The notes beneath the pieces are model-generated. The model was not told the origin of the DNA, searched no databases, and saw only the letters and a program-made list of their open reading frames with translations. 50,255 nucleotides of DNA, taken from Priapulus caudatus (taxonomy: Eukaryota; Priapulida; Priapulimorpha; Priapulimorphida; Priapulidae). Positions 10,596 to 22,010 of the stretch are shown in pieces. Both the position numbers and the translations under genes were made by a program. The DNA is taken from contig NW_014577387.1 of NCBI RefSeq assembly GCF_000485595.1, positions 249,678 through 299,932 of the forward strand, written 5' to 3'. Positions within the stretch are counted from its first letter, which is position 1. Each line of letters begins with the position of its first letter.

Positions 10596-10971
10596 CCGCC
10601 GGGGGCGACACAACGCGGCGCGCCACCCGGGGAGCAGGCGACACGACATCCTCCCTGCCTGCCGGACGGACGCGTCGGGGCGGAACCAAGTGAACGTTGC
10701 TGATCTTGCGCTTCACCTTGGAATCGGTCAAGGACATTCCGCACTGTAAATAGTAGCCGCTGTGATACGCACAGGGATAGAGAAGGCGCAGGACTGACCT
10801 ATACCGTACGGTCTCAGGATTTATAGATATTAGTCAAGTTGCTTAGCAGTAGTAACGAGCAAATGCATGTCGGGTCCGCACGGACGTCTGGTGGATAGAG
10901 GTGGTGTCCGATTCGATGACCAAGTAGCAGTCCGTGTCGACCGCTGACTGGACGCCTGACGAGTGCAGGGT

Positions 10972-10972
10972 G

Positions 10973-11003
<31 letters not shown>

Positions 11004-11047
11004 ATGCTGCTGCTGCTGCTGCCTGCTGCTGCTGCTGCTGCTGCTGC
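10972..11047. repeat. CTG trinucleotide run (copy B)
   Basis: Interrupted CTG units with phase breaks (CTATG, CTGCCTG), matching 923-1003. Confidence 0.9.
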
Positions 11048-11654
11048 CTCGTGGGCGTTTATCATTTCGAATGCACTGGGGCTGTAGCTATTTCTGCTGT
11101 CTAGCTATGCTAACGTATGCGTGTGGGTATTGCAGGGAAGTTTAGGGAGAAGCACGCGTCGTCTGTCGTTCAGCGAGTCTTCGACTCGTAATTAACGATG
11201 CTAATTAACGATATGCGCATGTAATAATGGTACCAGATTCAGACGCTTAGGCTAGCAATGAAAATATCGCTGATAACTGATGTTAAGCGTTAAGTCGCTC
11301 GCGTCCGTGTGTTGAGGGGTTGCGGTTGACAGTGCATGCGGTCACCGCCACCTGGTCCTATCTGGAGCGCTGACACCTGCATCTAACACATGTCAATTAA
11401 CAACAAACACAATAACCACAATATTCAATTAACAACGCTAAAACGATGACGATGAGGAGAGCCGGTAGTGTGTGCGAGTCACACCTACGTGTGTGCCTGT
11501 CAGACGGTTTAGGTTGTAGTAGTAGCCTTCCACGTCCCAACCTAGCTGCAGGTATGGTGTGAACTAACGTATTGCAGTGAAGACTATGCAGTAACTACAT
11601 AGCCTGTCTCTACTAAGGTCTAGGTCTGTCTAGCTGTAGTTAACATCGACGCTA

Positions 11655-11870
11655 TTGCTATTATCAGGGGTTAATAATGACAAATTATGGCAAATAATGG
11701 CAAAAACTATTTGACATTATTAACCCCTGATATTATCAGTTGGTGAATAATGGATGAGAGATTGGTCGTTATTCACCCATCTGATATTATCAGGAGTAAG
11801 AAAATATAGGATCCTATAATAAGATAATATAGATCCTATATTATCTTACATCTGATATTATATCACGCAT
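11655..11870. repeat. Cluster of short foldback hairpins (copy B)
   Basis: The copy B version of 3395-3628. Here TATTATCAGGGGTTAATAATG and its complement ending CCCCTGATATTAT are cleaner, and the third hairpin keeps ATATAGGATCCTATA-type arms. Confidence 0.7.
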
Positions 11871-11924
11871 TGCAGCAATCTACAGAGCTACAGAGCTGCT
11901 CTCTACCAAAGTCTATCTAGCCCT

Positions 11925-12095
11925 GCCTGCCTTCTCTGCCTGCCTGCCTGACCTGCCTGCCTGCCTGCCTCCCTGCCTCCCTGCCTGCCTGCCTGCCTGC
12001 CTGCTACCTCCCTGCCCTGCCTTGCCTCTCCTGCCTGCCTGGCCTGCCTTGACTGCCCTCCCGCCGCCTGCCTGGCTCTGCCCTGCCTCCCAAGG
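11925..12095. repeat. CCTG tetranucleotide array (copy B)
   Basis: CCTG repeats with occasional CTCC interruptions, equivalent to 3690-3880. Confidence 0.9.
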
Positions 12096-12775
12096 TCTGC
12101 CCTAGGTTAGAGTAAGGTTAGAGTAAATCGTGAGGCATTCTATACCAAGGTTTCCTGACAAGTTCATAATGAGGTAGCGGCCATCGCGGCGCGACGGAGG
12201 CCGGCGTGGTCTGCACGCAGAATCAAATCCATAATAAATTCCTGCGTTGCTCATACAACTCGCGACAAATAGTCTCGTATCGATTTGTTCTCTACATTTT
12301 GTTAATTGTATAATAACTGTGTTAATTACTTTGAATAATTGTCGACAATGCGCGCCTTCCTCCTGGGACCTGCTAGACGTCTGTTGTGAACGAGAGCGTT
12401 AGAGGTCGTCGTAGAAATGTTAGGAGCGTAGTTAAGTGCAAGCCTTTGTGCAATAAGCAATTAGTTGATGATTATGTAATGAATGCATGTATAGTGTAGT
12501 GCGGCTTTTTAGTCGAACGTATGTCCATTATGAGAGTAGTTTGGAAGGTATTTCTCAGCATATGAAATATACATTGCGTTTCTAATCAAAAACGATATAT
12601 GCGTCACTGTTTTTTTATCGATTTTTTTTATCTGATCCTATCTGTAGTCACGGTGCAACTTATCAAGTCACAAAATAACAGTGGAAAATTCGTAATAACC
12701 CCATACGTCAACCATTTAATCAAAACACTGTATTTCTGTTTTATGATCCCGTCTTTATATATCTCAGATATCTGT

Positions 12776-12798
12776 CTCTCTCTCTCTCTCTCTCTCTC

Positions 12799-12832
<34 letters not shown>

Positions 12833-12880
12833 CTATCTATATATAGATAGATAGACTGTATATACTAACTATATATATAT
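12776..12880. repeat. TC then TA dinucleotide arrays (copy B)
   Basis: (TC)n followed by (TA)n and GATA-like words. The counterparts are 4567-4672 in copy A and 23825-23930 in copy C, with different lengths in each. Confidence 0.85.
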
Positions 12881-12881
12881 A

Positions 12882-12930
12882 TTATCAGGAGTTAATAAAG
12901 ACAATTTTGTCTTTATTAACTCCTGATATT
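12882..12930. repeat. Perfect hairpin, TCAGGAG type (copy B)
   Basis: The same palindrome as 4674-4717, here with intact TATCAGGAG and CTCCTGATA ends. Confidence 0.85.
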
Positions 12931-13990
12931 ATATACATCTCAGGCGTTTGACTGGTACCCGTCCCTTCTCACAAGCTCGATATATCGAGATATATCTCAC
13001 GAGCTCACAAGACAACGCTCACAAGCCCTATATCGAGCTTGTGAGAAGGGACGAGTACAGTCAGTCTACTCAGCGCGTTTGCATCAGACACATTGCAACT
13101 TATAAAGGCATATCCTCTGCGATATACTCAACACTCGCGCCATCTATCGGCAAAGGAACTCGCTTTGAAGTCGGTATGCTTAGAATATATGATTTCTACC
13201 AAAATTTTCTACATAATTATTATTTTGGTAGCATTTTTAATGCAGAAAATGCGCGACTTATAGCGCGATCACGGAAGTAACCTTTAGCCACCTAACGTAA
13301 AACTGACATGGATTATCTTGGTCTTATTGATAGTCATTCCAAAGCTGGGTCTAATTGGTAATGAAGGCGCTTGAATTTGAAAGTGGGTCGGTTTTTTGGA
13401 ATGATAAGGATCTCGGATAAGACATCTTTCCTAATGTCACGCAATGACGAGTGGAAGAAGTTGCTTTAGGGCCAGGCGTGCTCCGTTGCAGAGCTTTTGT
13501 GAATCAAGAGTATTATCGATTGGCATAATGAGCCCCTCCAACCAGGTGGGTAAATGTTCTCTTGATTTCTTAATGTTTATGCATTTTCTACATTGTTCCC
13601 ATTAATAAATAATTTGTTCCCTAAATGTTATTGCGCTGTGTTCCACGATCCAGGAAATATAAACCACTGTTCCCCATAATTGTCGCTTGACGCTGGGCGT
13701 GAAAGGGACTATAATTGTGGACCCTAATGGTCCCTACAGCACACTATGTTGAAATGACCCTGAAATACTTTCAAAGTTTATTGTAAACAGTCTCAGAAAC
13801 TGAAAAAATCACAAAGAGGAAAAACATAGTTTCCTCGTTCCCAAAATCTAATCAGCAGTTCCTTTTCCCGAAATAATTCGATCATATCCTGTTTCCAGAA
13901 AAGTGAATGTTCCTTTCTGCCTGTTCCCTAAAACCACTGGCAGGGGCTCCATTAATGGCTTGGTTTTATACCCGCGAACATAGGATATCA

Positions 13991-14120
13991 AGAAGTTTCC
14001 AAAAGTTTCTTTTGCACGATATGGAATGTACAGGAGTTTCTGAAAATGTTCCAGTGGCATATTGAAAGTGAAGGACGTTCTATTGCGCAGTAGAAATTTC
14101 AGGAAGTTCTAGAAGTTCTA
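13991..14120. promoter_or_regulatory. HSE-like motif cluster (copy B)
   Basis: The equivalent of 5797-5930. GAAgtTTCcaaAAGTTTC and GAAgTTCtaGAAgTTC are present, but one-base indels disturb the spacing of the first element. Confidence 0.35.
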
Positions 14121-14825
14121 ATTATTCCATTGTGTAATAATGAAAATCAATCTCTAGCGTCCTTACATGAGTCATGCGTCACGTCAACCATTTGTGGGGG
14201 TCGAGGCAACATTTGTATATGCTTCTATAACACAAAGTTCCGTATCTCGCTTGTTTGGCCAGTAATTGAAATGTTCTCCTCCGCGCGATCCCCTACGACT
14301 CCAGTGACCACGCAGACCGGTGATCTGCTTCGCCCAACCATTGGTGGGTCAAGAAACTTTTTACTTTATAACAAACTCTCTATACTGGCCACGTTAAGCA
14401 CAGATAACTGTTTTGCCTACGATGACTTCCAGTGACCTCTGAGGTCAACGACACCTATCCCACCGGGCATGACAGTCTCGGGTCAAGTTACCCCTGTGAT
14501 CACTTTTCAGCCGGAAAGTACAACCGTTGGTCGTCTTATAGCCGGACGACAACGGACGAACAGACAAACAATCACGCAGAAATATTAGTAAAGATAAGCT
14601 ATCTACGTTTTAGCAAAGTTCGCGGAAGAATTTGGCGCCTTTTGTAATCCTTATGAATGTGATATTGACGGGTGCCGCACCGTCGATCACTTCTGGAATT
14701 ATATTAGGATACATTAGTACAGCGCCATGCATGTGAAAGACGAGGCCCTCTCACTAAAAATCCATATGGAGATCCGGAATTGCCGACGACACCTAACTTT
14801 CTAGGTCGGGTCCTGTCTTGTAAAG

Positions 14826-14945
14826 TCTCTTGTTGAGATTGACGAGGATAGCGCCGCCAAGACGCCCGCCATCAAGAAACCCCACTTAGGAGTCTAGGTT
14901 CTTGTGCGGGGCGTCTTGGCGCTTCCTATTCTCTCGTCAAACCTC
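14826..14945. repeat. Degenerate long palindrome (copy B)
   Basis: The arms around AGCGCCGCCAAGACGCCCGC and GCGGGGCGTCTTGGCGCT match the perfect palindrome at 25947-26067 in copy C but with several mismatches and indels. Copy A (near 6620-6690) has only the left arm. Confidence 0.7.
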
Positions 14946-16376
14946 ACAGGAGAGTTGTAGACACACGAGGAGTATGTCTAGTGACTAAGACATACATATT
15001 AAGGTCGCGCGAAAGGTTGGGCCGCTGCCTCCCGAGTATAATATTGAGATCGCGATTCGCAATTACACGTGTTATATGGCCCCCAAAACCTGTGCGGGGC
15101 CCTATGCATTAGCATGTAATGAATCATGTGGAAAGGCCGAGTGTGTGTCTTTCTAATTTAATTTATTTATGTATTTATTTATTTAAAAGACGGTAAATTA
15201 GGTAAAAGATATATCAAGCACTGAGGCTTGCAAGCTCTCACCGGCAGTGCCAATAATACTGAACAAACAGTAACCAATTAAGTGTACTAGCTTAACAAGG
15301 TGATTGAAGTGCACTTTACTAAGTGAAATATTGAGATCGGGCGTTTGCAATTAAACCCCACTGCTGGGCTACATGTCATCTCAATTTTAATTCACGTATA
15401 CGATCATCACAACTTCACATTAGCTTTCCGAGAGCGACATGCTTCCCATATAAAGTGTCCAATCCCCGCACTCTATTAGTAATTAGAATATGGAGATTGG
15501 CTCTAAATGTAATATATATATTATAGATGAATCCGACATTTGCGATGGATTATATTTACCCGTGCCGTTTCAATCGCACGTGTGGCGACCGAATAACATT
15601 CTCCTTTGAGAGATGACGCACACATGAGATTCTCAGACCCTCGGAACCCTTACCAAGGAGTGTTTATTCGAGTCCGAGCCCTGTACGATTAAAAGCGGGT
15701 CCCATCCAAAAAGATATCCATCGCAAATCTGCGTTGTCGCATCACCAAAGCGATGTGATAACTTTAACTTTCATAAATGATATTGTGCGTCAAATTCATG
15801 AGACGAAGACGGAAAGAGATCAAAGTTTAATCAAATTAGACATACGATCACAGCATCCAGAGCATTACGGGATCACAAGCCGGATGCAGTATGTGTGCTC
15901 GGCAAGGAACCTCCTACTAGTCTAGGTTTCTCGCTGCCATAACATTTATATATATAATATATATATATATATATACATATATGTGTTGCTGTGTGGTGTG
16001 CGTGTGTGTGTGTGTGTGTCGTGCGTGCGTGCCCGTGCGTGCGTGCGTGCGTTGTCGTGTGTGTGTTCCGCGCCGCGCGCATGCAGCCACACGCCTCGTT
16101 ACGACGTACGTACGCACGCTGTGCACTGACGGCGCACCTTACATTTATACTTATTAGCCTATAGACCTACGTGCATGTATTAAAACTCTGGTGTGTGAGT
16201 GAGCTACCGTACGAGTAGAGCCAAGTATATACATTTAATTATACATAATATTCAAGGAGTTTAAAGTTAATAACAAAGATTTGTTATAATGTGTTATTTA
16301 GATATTGATATATTATAATATAAAATATATAAATATATATATATATGTTATAAAATAAAATAAATAATAATAAAAA

Positions 16377-16410
<34 letters not shown>

Positions 16411-16520
16411 TTACATATTATCAAGGCGTATAAGAAGCCTTCTTTATACGTTCTTGATATTATGTTAGTTTCAGCGGCAGGCCGCAAGGTGGGGTGCTGC
16501 GAGTTTTTAAAGGACCACGA

Positions 16521-17010
16521 GGCGCGTGTTCAGGAGATGCGAACGCTCGCTAGCGCTCGCTAGCGTTTCGCCTCTGAACACACTGCGCGACAGAGCGAGC
16601 GCGATGCCGGAAACGTTTGCGCGCAAAGTTTCAAAAGTGTTCGCTCAAGGCCGAGCGGTTGCTTTTCATGCATGGCGTACGAAAAAATCTTGGCGAATCG
16701 CGAATCTAACATTGTGCTTGACGGTCAATTTTGCCCAAGCTATTTATCAACTTTATTTCACTCTTTCATTCATTTCATTTACTTCTAAATTCAATTTGTA
16801 TCAATTTTTCGCGTTGCGTCATTCGTTGTAACGAGTATTGTTATCTCGCGATTAAAATCTGTGAGTAAACCCTCCCATGGGGGCGCCAATCTTGGATCAA
16901 GGCGAGCGCGACAGCGAGGCGACACCGCGAGCGCGTCGTGTATCGTTCAGGAGGCGCTGCGTTACCGTTTCATCGCGGTTCGCATCGAGCGCTCGTCTCC
17001 TGAACACGCC
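16521..17010. mobile_element. 490-bp MITE-like insertion present only in copy B
   Basis: The termini are GGCGCGTGTTCAGGAGA (left) and TCTCCTGAACACGCC (right), inverted repeats apart from an extra CG on the left. Copies A and C are continuous at the equivalent site (GACCAGGCTCTTGCGCGCAA), so this is a filled/empty pair. The interior is CpG-rich with a GCTAGCGCTCGCTAGCG palindrome near each end. No transposase is encoded. Target duplication cannot be fixed because the flanks carry indels. Confidence 0.65.
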
Positions 17011-17119
17011 TGCAGGCTCTTTGCGCGCAAATTGATTGTTTATAGGATGCGCGAAATGCGCTAGAAAGGAGCGACTGAATGGATAGACGGTAACTGATGG
17101 TGACGTAGGATGGTTACTG

Positions 17120-17176
17120 ATTTAGGGTTAGGGTTAGGGTGTAGGGTTAGGGTTAGGGTTGGGGGTTAGGGTTAGG
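17120..17176 (+). repeat. TTAGGG telomere-type array (copy B)
   Basis: About eight TTAGGG units with minor variants (TGTAGGG, TTGGGGG), the cleanest telomere-type repeat in the window. It is followed by GGCTACACTTCTGTAGTAC, the same word that follows the other TTAGGG tracts. Confidence 0.85.
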
Positions 17177-17804
17177 CTACACTTCTGTAGTACGAATAAT
17201 TTATTAATCTTCAGTCGCCATCCTACGATTTAAAAACTCGCGCGCAGGAGTGGGTGTATTTCCTAGGCGGCGGCGCTGCGATCGCACTGTATTGTCTCGT
17301 TAGGCCATCTTTCCGTATTTATGTTTTTCACTGAGTTGCGCTGAATCTTAGTCGTATCACCGCTGCTGGTCACTTTGAGAAAGTGACACTCATAAACAGG
17401 TATACTCGCTTTGGTTCGGTGAATGTACTTTTTTGCCTGAACGAGCTCTGTGGAACGATTATTGTCGAAAAGTATCAATCACGAATCGGCGTTGTTTACA
17501 TTAGTCGATTTACATTGATACATGATAGGATCATGAGGCTGAGTCTTGAGTCTTTGACACTTTTATTGTAGTATATTGACATTAGTGTCACTAGTATACT
17601 TAGTTATGTGCAGTGTCAGTGTGGTTGTTTCCTGAGCCCCAGTTTCCAGTGTTTAAATGATTGTGTTGAGATGCCTGGGCAAGTCACTATGCACGAAGCG
17701 TGTCGTTGTCGTAACAGGTACTACAGATATGGTACCGCAGGTCCATAGTTTAGCGTTGTTAGTATTATGTTTATATTTTTATATGAGGTATGCTTTAGGG
17801 TTGA

Positions 17805-18215
17805 GTTTAACTTAGAGTTAGGGTTTAGGGTTAGAGTTAGGGTTAGGTTAGTGGTTAGGGTGAGGGTACACTTCTGTAGTACAAGTCTCCGGTACCTTTG
17901 TGTATCATATATGTACCTCGGTTACATATCTGTAGGTACCTGTTACGACAACGACCCTTGAGCGTCACTAAATGTGTAAGTCGCCGGGTGCATATTCGAT
18001 TTACCAGCCAATAGTAATACTAATAGTATACGTACTTATTACTAATGCTGAAGGGATCGTTGTCGTTATCAGGTACTACAGATTATGCTACCCGAGTGAG
18101 GTAATATATCAGGTTCTGCCGCCGCCGTAGGCAGCGAAGCCAATCTAGGGGGTCCGAGACCGACTTGTAGTTGTCTACAGACAGGTGTACCTACCCTAAC
18201 CCTAACCCTAAAATA
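17805..18215. repeat. Foldback with TTAGGG/CCCTAA arms (copy B)
   Basis: The left arm TTAGGGTTAGAGTTAGGG...GTACACTTCTGTAGTACAAG (17815-17886) is answered by an inverted arm ending CTTGTAGTTGTCTACAG...CCTAACCCTAACCCTAAA (18163-18211). The interior holds short inverted words (GGTACCTGTTACGACAACGA against TCGTTGTCGTTATCAGGTAC). The same layout is at 8993-9415 and 28335-28765. Confidence 0.6.
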
Positions 18216-18539
18216 CCTCATATAAACAGTCTTCACGATATGAAAGTTTCTAAACACTTGGCCTTCGAGGTCCAGCCAAGCTAGCTAAAATTTACTGACC
18301 GGACCTAAATTTTACTGGACCGAATATTATTTTGACATTTTTTACAATAAAGAACAAAATCAGTTAATGATGCATTTTTGTATTTTACCGTATAATATAT
18401 ACCTTCTACACACTGCTATGATAAACTAACAGTATAATTTACCTATCATAATATATCAGTACAATGCCTTCTACACATGCGCTACTAATAGAAGCTGCAA
18501 AATGAGAACAAAAAGTCTGCGTTAGTCCGTCAGTGAGGC

Positions 18540-18640
18540 ATGTATCAACACATACTTCTAACAAACAGGCTATGATAACAGTAAGGATACTTATCAAACA
18601 TTTATCACATAACTCATTGAATAAGTTCATTCGTGTTGGT
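18540..18640 (+). repeat. 56-bp satellite, left of the Penelope-like element
   Basis: One to two units (ACTATGATAACAGTAAGGATACTTATCAAAC-type sequence). The array resumes at 20634, so the retroelement is inserted into the satellite. Confidence 0.75.
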
Positions 18641-18799
18641 AGATAATATTAAATAAACCAAGTTAATTGTTACTCGAAACCGTGCTGCGTATGACTGAAA
18701 ACTTACGCTGACGTTTTCGCCTGCCTGTGCAGGAAGCTTTCTCCAAAGCTTAACTGAATTTAATCAGTTTTGAACCACCAGATTGGTGTGGTGGTCAGA

Positions 18800-20500
18800 T
18801 AGCTTAGTCCACACGTTGCCACACAAAAGAGAGATCAAAAATTACTGCAAGCCTCAGTACAACGTTCTTATATCCCACGGCGCTGAACAAATGTGCCAAG
18901 AATCTTACTGTACACCAAAAATACATAAAGATAGGCAATCCGTTAGACCTATAGTCGCATACACAGGATCCATAGCACTACATGTGTCCAAAAGCTTAAG
19001 CCGATCTACTGGCCCTTTTGCGTAAGGCACACCGAACATCACATCAGAACTCACAGAAGTTAAGCAGAGGAACTAAAACGATACGTAGTGAAACCAGACG
19101 AGATATTAGTCTCACATGGACGTTGTCTCACTCGTTTACCAACACTTCCGATCCCAGAATCGATTAACATAATCAAGTCGGAGACTGGAGACGCAGACAA
19201 AAGTTGAGAAGCCCGAAACCACCTCACCACAGACGATATCATCGAATTACTCACGTTTGTCCTTATGACCACAATATTTCAAATCCAGAGACCAAATTTA
19301 CAACCAGAAGTTTTGGAGCAGCCATGGCGTTAGCCCGGTCTCACCTATCGGTTGCCAATCTTTACACTGAATCGGCTGGAAAACCGGAAGCCCATTGCCA
19401 GCACAGCCCGGCGAGATCTCAAACACAAAATTGTCGGCTACGCTATGTAGATGACACTTTTGGAAATCATCAAGTCTGGTTACAGTTCAACAATGGGACA
19501 GAACACCTCAACAGCATCGACGAGTACCAACAACATTCAAAATTTACGTTACGAGCGAAGAACCTGATCAAAAAATTCCGTTCCTCGACACACTCATTCG
19601 GATAAAGCGAGAAGATGGCTCATTAAAACTGACGGTTATACCAGAAAAAAGTCCAACGGACCAGTATTCTAACTTCACACTTCACACCCAACACAGTCAG
19701 ACCACAAACTTGTCTGTGAGTACGCGAACCCTCTAGATCGTAGAGACAAAATTATAACGGGAGAGTGAGGACGGAAGCTGAAGCGCGCCACATTAAGATA
19801 CGCTTTTACGGGAAATGCGGCCTATATCCAATTGGAACACATCGAAAAGTGTCCCAAGGAGCATGCAAAACACCACGGGAAAAAGATCATCCCAAAAAGA
19901 AAACTTCCACGGGAAAACCGAAGAGCGATGATCGTCCCTAACCCTACGTCAGAGGGGTCACGGACGTGTTAGCAGGCGTCACCTAAAAAATGCAGGTGGT
20001 GGCGTCAACAGTTGAAGAGACCGTTGAAAACTGCTAACTGGTCTTTTTAGTACGATCCTATAAGACAAGAACAGACAATGCCACAAACATTACGGACTGC
20101 GTCTATAAAATACCGTGTGCTAATGTGTGATAAGAAGTTTACATTGGAGAAACCGGGTGGCCGAAAATTAAACAGCCGCGCCTAAAAAGAAGCACTAAAG
20201 AGGAGTGAGACCCGAGCACCCAATCTTTCACGAGGGGCCTGGGAGGCGAAAACAGTGCGGCGTACGCGAAATCACAAAATCCGCGATCACTGATCAGTCG
20301 ACGAATGGACATCGACGGAGGGGGCCATCGATTGGAGAAGTTCGCAGATCATTGACGGATGGGGCTCTAACGAAAATCGGAGGCGTTGATCAAGGAGGCG
20401 CACGGACGGGCGCAAGAGCCCAAATATCAAGCTGCGGCACGAGAGGCGATACAGGCTTAGTCACGTGTGGACTAAAGTATTGACACCAGGCCGAACACCA
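18800..20500 (+). pseudogene. Penelope-like RT / GIY-YIG endonuclease, multiply frameshifted
   Basis: Motifs appear in order but in changing frames. TPKIHKDRQSVRPIVAYTGS at 18912-18971 is the hallmark PKIHK...RPIV segment of Penelope-type RTs. VVSLFTNT lies near 19118-19143. GAAMG with SPVSPIVANLYTE lies near 19317-19370 and is split by an indel. The catalytic RYVDDTF is at 19441-19461. IPFLDTLI lies near 19575. The endonuclease signature VYKIPCAN (20102-20125) followed by YIGETG (20138-20155) is separated by a shift and a stop. The frame changes preclude a functional product as assembled. Some may be assembly indels, since the whole region is noisy. Confidence 0.85.
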
Positions 20501-20544
20501 TCTGGTGGTGGCAAAACTTGATTAAATTCAGTTAGCTTTGTAGA

Positions 20545-20590
20545 AAGCTTCCTGACGAGGAGGCGAAGACGCGTCACGCGTACGTTTCAT
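20545..20590 (+). ncRNA. Hammerhead-ribozyme-like core in the terminal repeat
   Basis: The right terminal repeat contains CTGACGA (20552-20558), then GGAGGC, then GAA, then a hairpin ACGCG-TCA-CGCGT (20569-20581). The left repeat, read on the - strand, has a matching layout with GGCGAAAACGTCAGCGTA. Hammerhead ribozymes are established in Penelope-like terminal repeats. The CUGANGA...GAA order fits, but the canonical A15.1-U16.1 pair and stem I are not clean, so this is a candidate only. Confidence 0.35.
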
Positions 20591-20633
20591 TAGCATGCAC
20601 GGTTGTAGTAACAATTAAACTTGGTTACTTGTA

Positions 20634-20760
20634 TAGTTATCACATACCTTCTACAAACTGCTATGATAACGAGTAAGGATACTTATCAAACATTTATCCT
20701 CCTTCTCAAAACTTGCTATGATAACAGTAAGGAACTTATCTAGATGGAAGATAAGAAGAG
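20634..20760 (+). repeat. 56-bp satellite, right of the Penelope-like element
   Basis: Two to three units of the CTTCTACAAACTGCTATGAT satellite resume directly after the element and end near TCTAGATGGAAGATAAG. Confidence 0.85.
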
Positions 20761-21390
20761 TATGATCATTGTCAGGGTTTTAACACCGACGTTTGCATAG
20801 TTTTGAACTCGGTAACTAATCTATACAATATGTGAATAATATATTCAAACTTTACCTTGTTTTCGTCTATGATTCTCACTTATTCATATGGACACCACCA
20901 TTGTGACTCTGAAATCGATGTGTTCTTCAAAAGTTAAGTTGAATACGACACGGTTTTCCCAACAGTTATCAAACGCTGGATACATCCTCGACCGAACGTT
21001 GTTTGGGACTAGTGTTCTTATTGTCTATGACGGGTACGCTGGGGCCGTAAGGAATCAAGCTGCAGCTAGCGGCCGATGAGGCCATTTATTTTAGACGCTG
21101 GAAACCGCTGGCACGCTGAATACAATTCGATTGCCTTAATATATGCCCAGTACGACCCCCCAAAGTTTCCGTCATAGCAATAGAAACATAATCCAAACAA
21201 AAGTTTCGGTCGCGAAAGATGTAATTTCATGCCGTATAACTGTGCCGGAAACCGGTCGTATTCAACTAACTTTTATTGAAGAACACATCACGTGTTTCAG
21301 GTAAGATTTGGTCGGTGTCATATGAATAAGGAGAGAAGTCATAGAACGAAAACAAGCGTAAAGTTGAATATAATTTATTCATCATATTTG
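20761..21390. other. Sequence unique to copy B, no gene recognised
   Basis: No counterpart is seen in copies A or C. The 63-codon frame at 20888-21079 has no recognisable motif. The region leads into the left arm of the inverted repeat at 21391. Confidence 0.5.
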
Positions 21391-21653
21391 ACAGTCTTCG
21401 ACGTTAGGCGGTGGACCGTGGTCAGCAGACCACAAACTCTCTCGGTCCAGTAAATTTAAGGAAGTTAAATGGACCGTCGTGCCACCACGTTTTTTTCAGT
21501 ACACTACTAGTTAGCAAGTTTTAAATAATTATCAAAGTATTTAATGAGTACTACTTTACTGGTATACATAACTGCGAAAAAACCTGCGCACTAAAGACCC
21601 TTATCAAAAAACGCACACACTCTTCGTGTATTGTTTTTGCTATTTAATCAGAC

Positions 21654-21657
<4 letters not shown>

Positions 21658-21705
<48 letters not shown>
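21658..21705 (+). repeat. 48-bp uninterrupted poly-A tract
   Basis: Forty-eight consecutive A bases, followed by CTCGAAGATAAACGGCAAAC. The length and position suggest the 3' end of a retrotransposed sequence, but no element body or target duplication can be delimited upstream. Confidence 0.8.
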
Positions 21706-21708
<3 letters not shown>

Positions 21709-21785
21709 GAAGATAAACGGCAAACTGGTTGTAAAACGATCAACGGACATATGCCGGACAGTCGCTTCAAAAAATGTTGATTAAA

Positions 21786-22010
21786 ATAATATAACGACAA
21801 TTTCTACAAACTGCTATGATAACAGTAAGGATACTTATCAAACATTTATCACATACCTTCTACACACTGCTATGATAACAGTAAGAATACCTATCAAATA
21901 TAAATCACATACCTTCTACAAACTGCTATGATAACAGTAAGAATACCTATCAAATATTTACATCACATACCTTCTACACACTGCTATGATAACAGTAAGA
22001 ATACCTATGA
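21786..22010 (+). repeat. 56-bp satellite array (copy B)
   Basis: Four units of the TTCTACAAACTGCTATGATA satellite, the cleanest array in the window. The units vary between GGATACTTATCAAAC and GAATACCTATCAAAT. Confidence 0.9.

Larger units (their letters stand above)
18657..20628 (+). mobile_element. Penelope-like retroelement with inverted terminal repeats, degraded
   Basis: The left end (18657-18795) and right end (20495-20628) are inverted copies of about 135 bases, sharing AACCAAGTT(T)AATTGTTACT, AGGAAGCTTTCT and the CTGAATTTAATCA stretch. Between them are a Penelope-type reverse transcriptase and a GIY-YIG motif, broken by frameshifts and stops. Penelope-like elements are known for LTR-like repeats that can be direct or inverted. 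The insertion target is the 56-bp satellite. Confidence 0.85.

Noticed and set aside
10393-10744. A - strand start MSLTDSKVKRKISNVHLV in copy B, considered as a first exon
   Set aside because: Copy A has a one-base difference right after MSLTD that changes the frame, there is no clear donor after it, and the rest is CpG-rich sequence without a recognisable domain.
21786-22010. Regularly spaced 56-bp repeats considered as a CRISPR-like array
   Set aside because: The whole unit repeats without unique spacers, and the context is eukaryotic satellite DNA.
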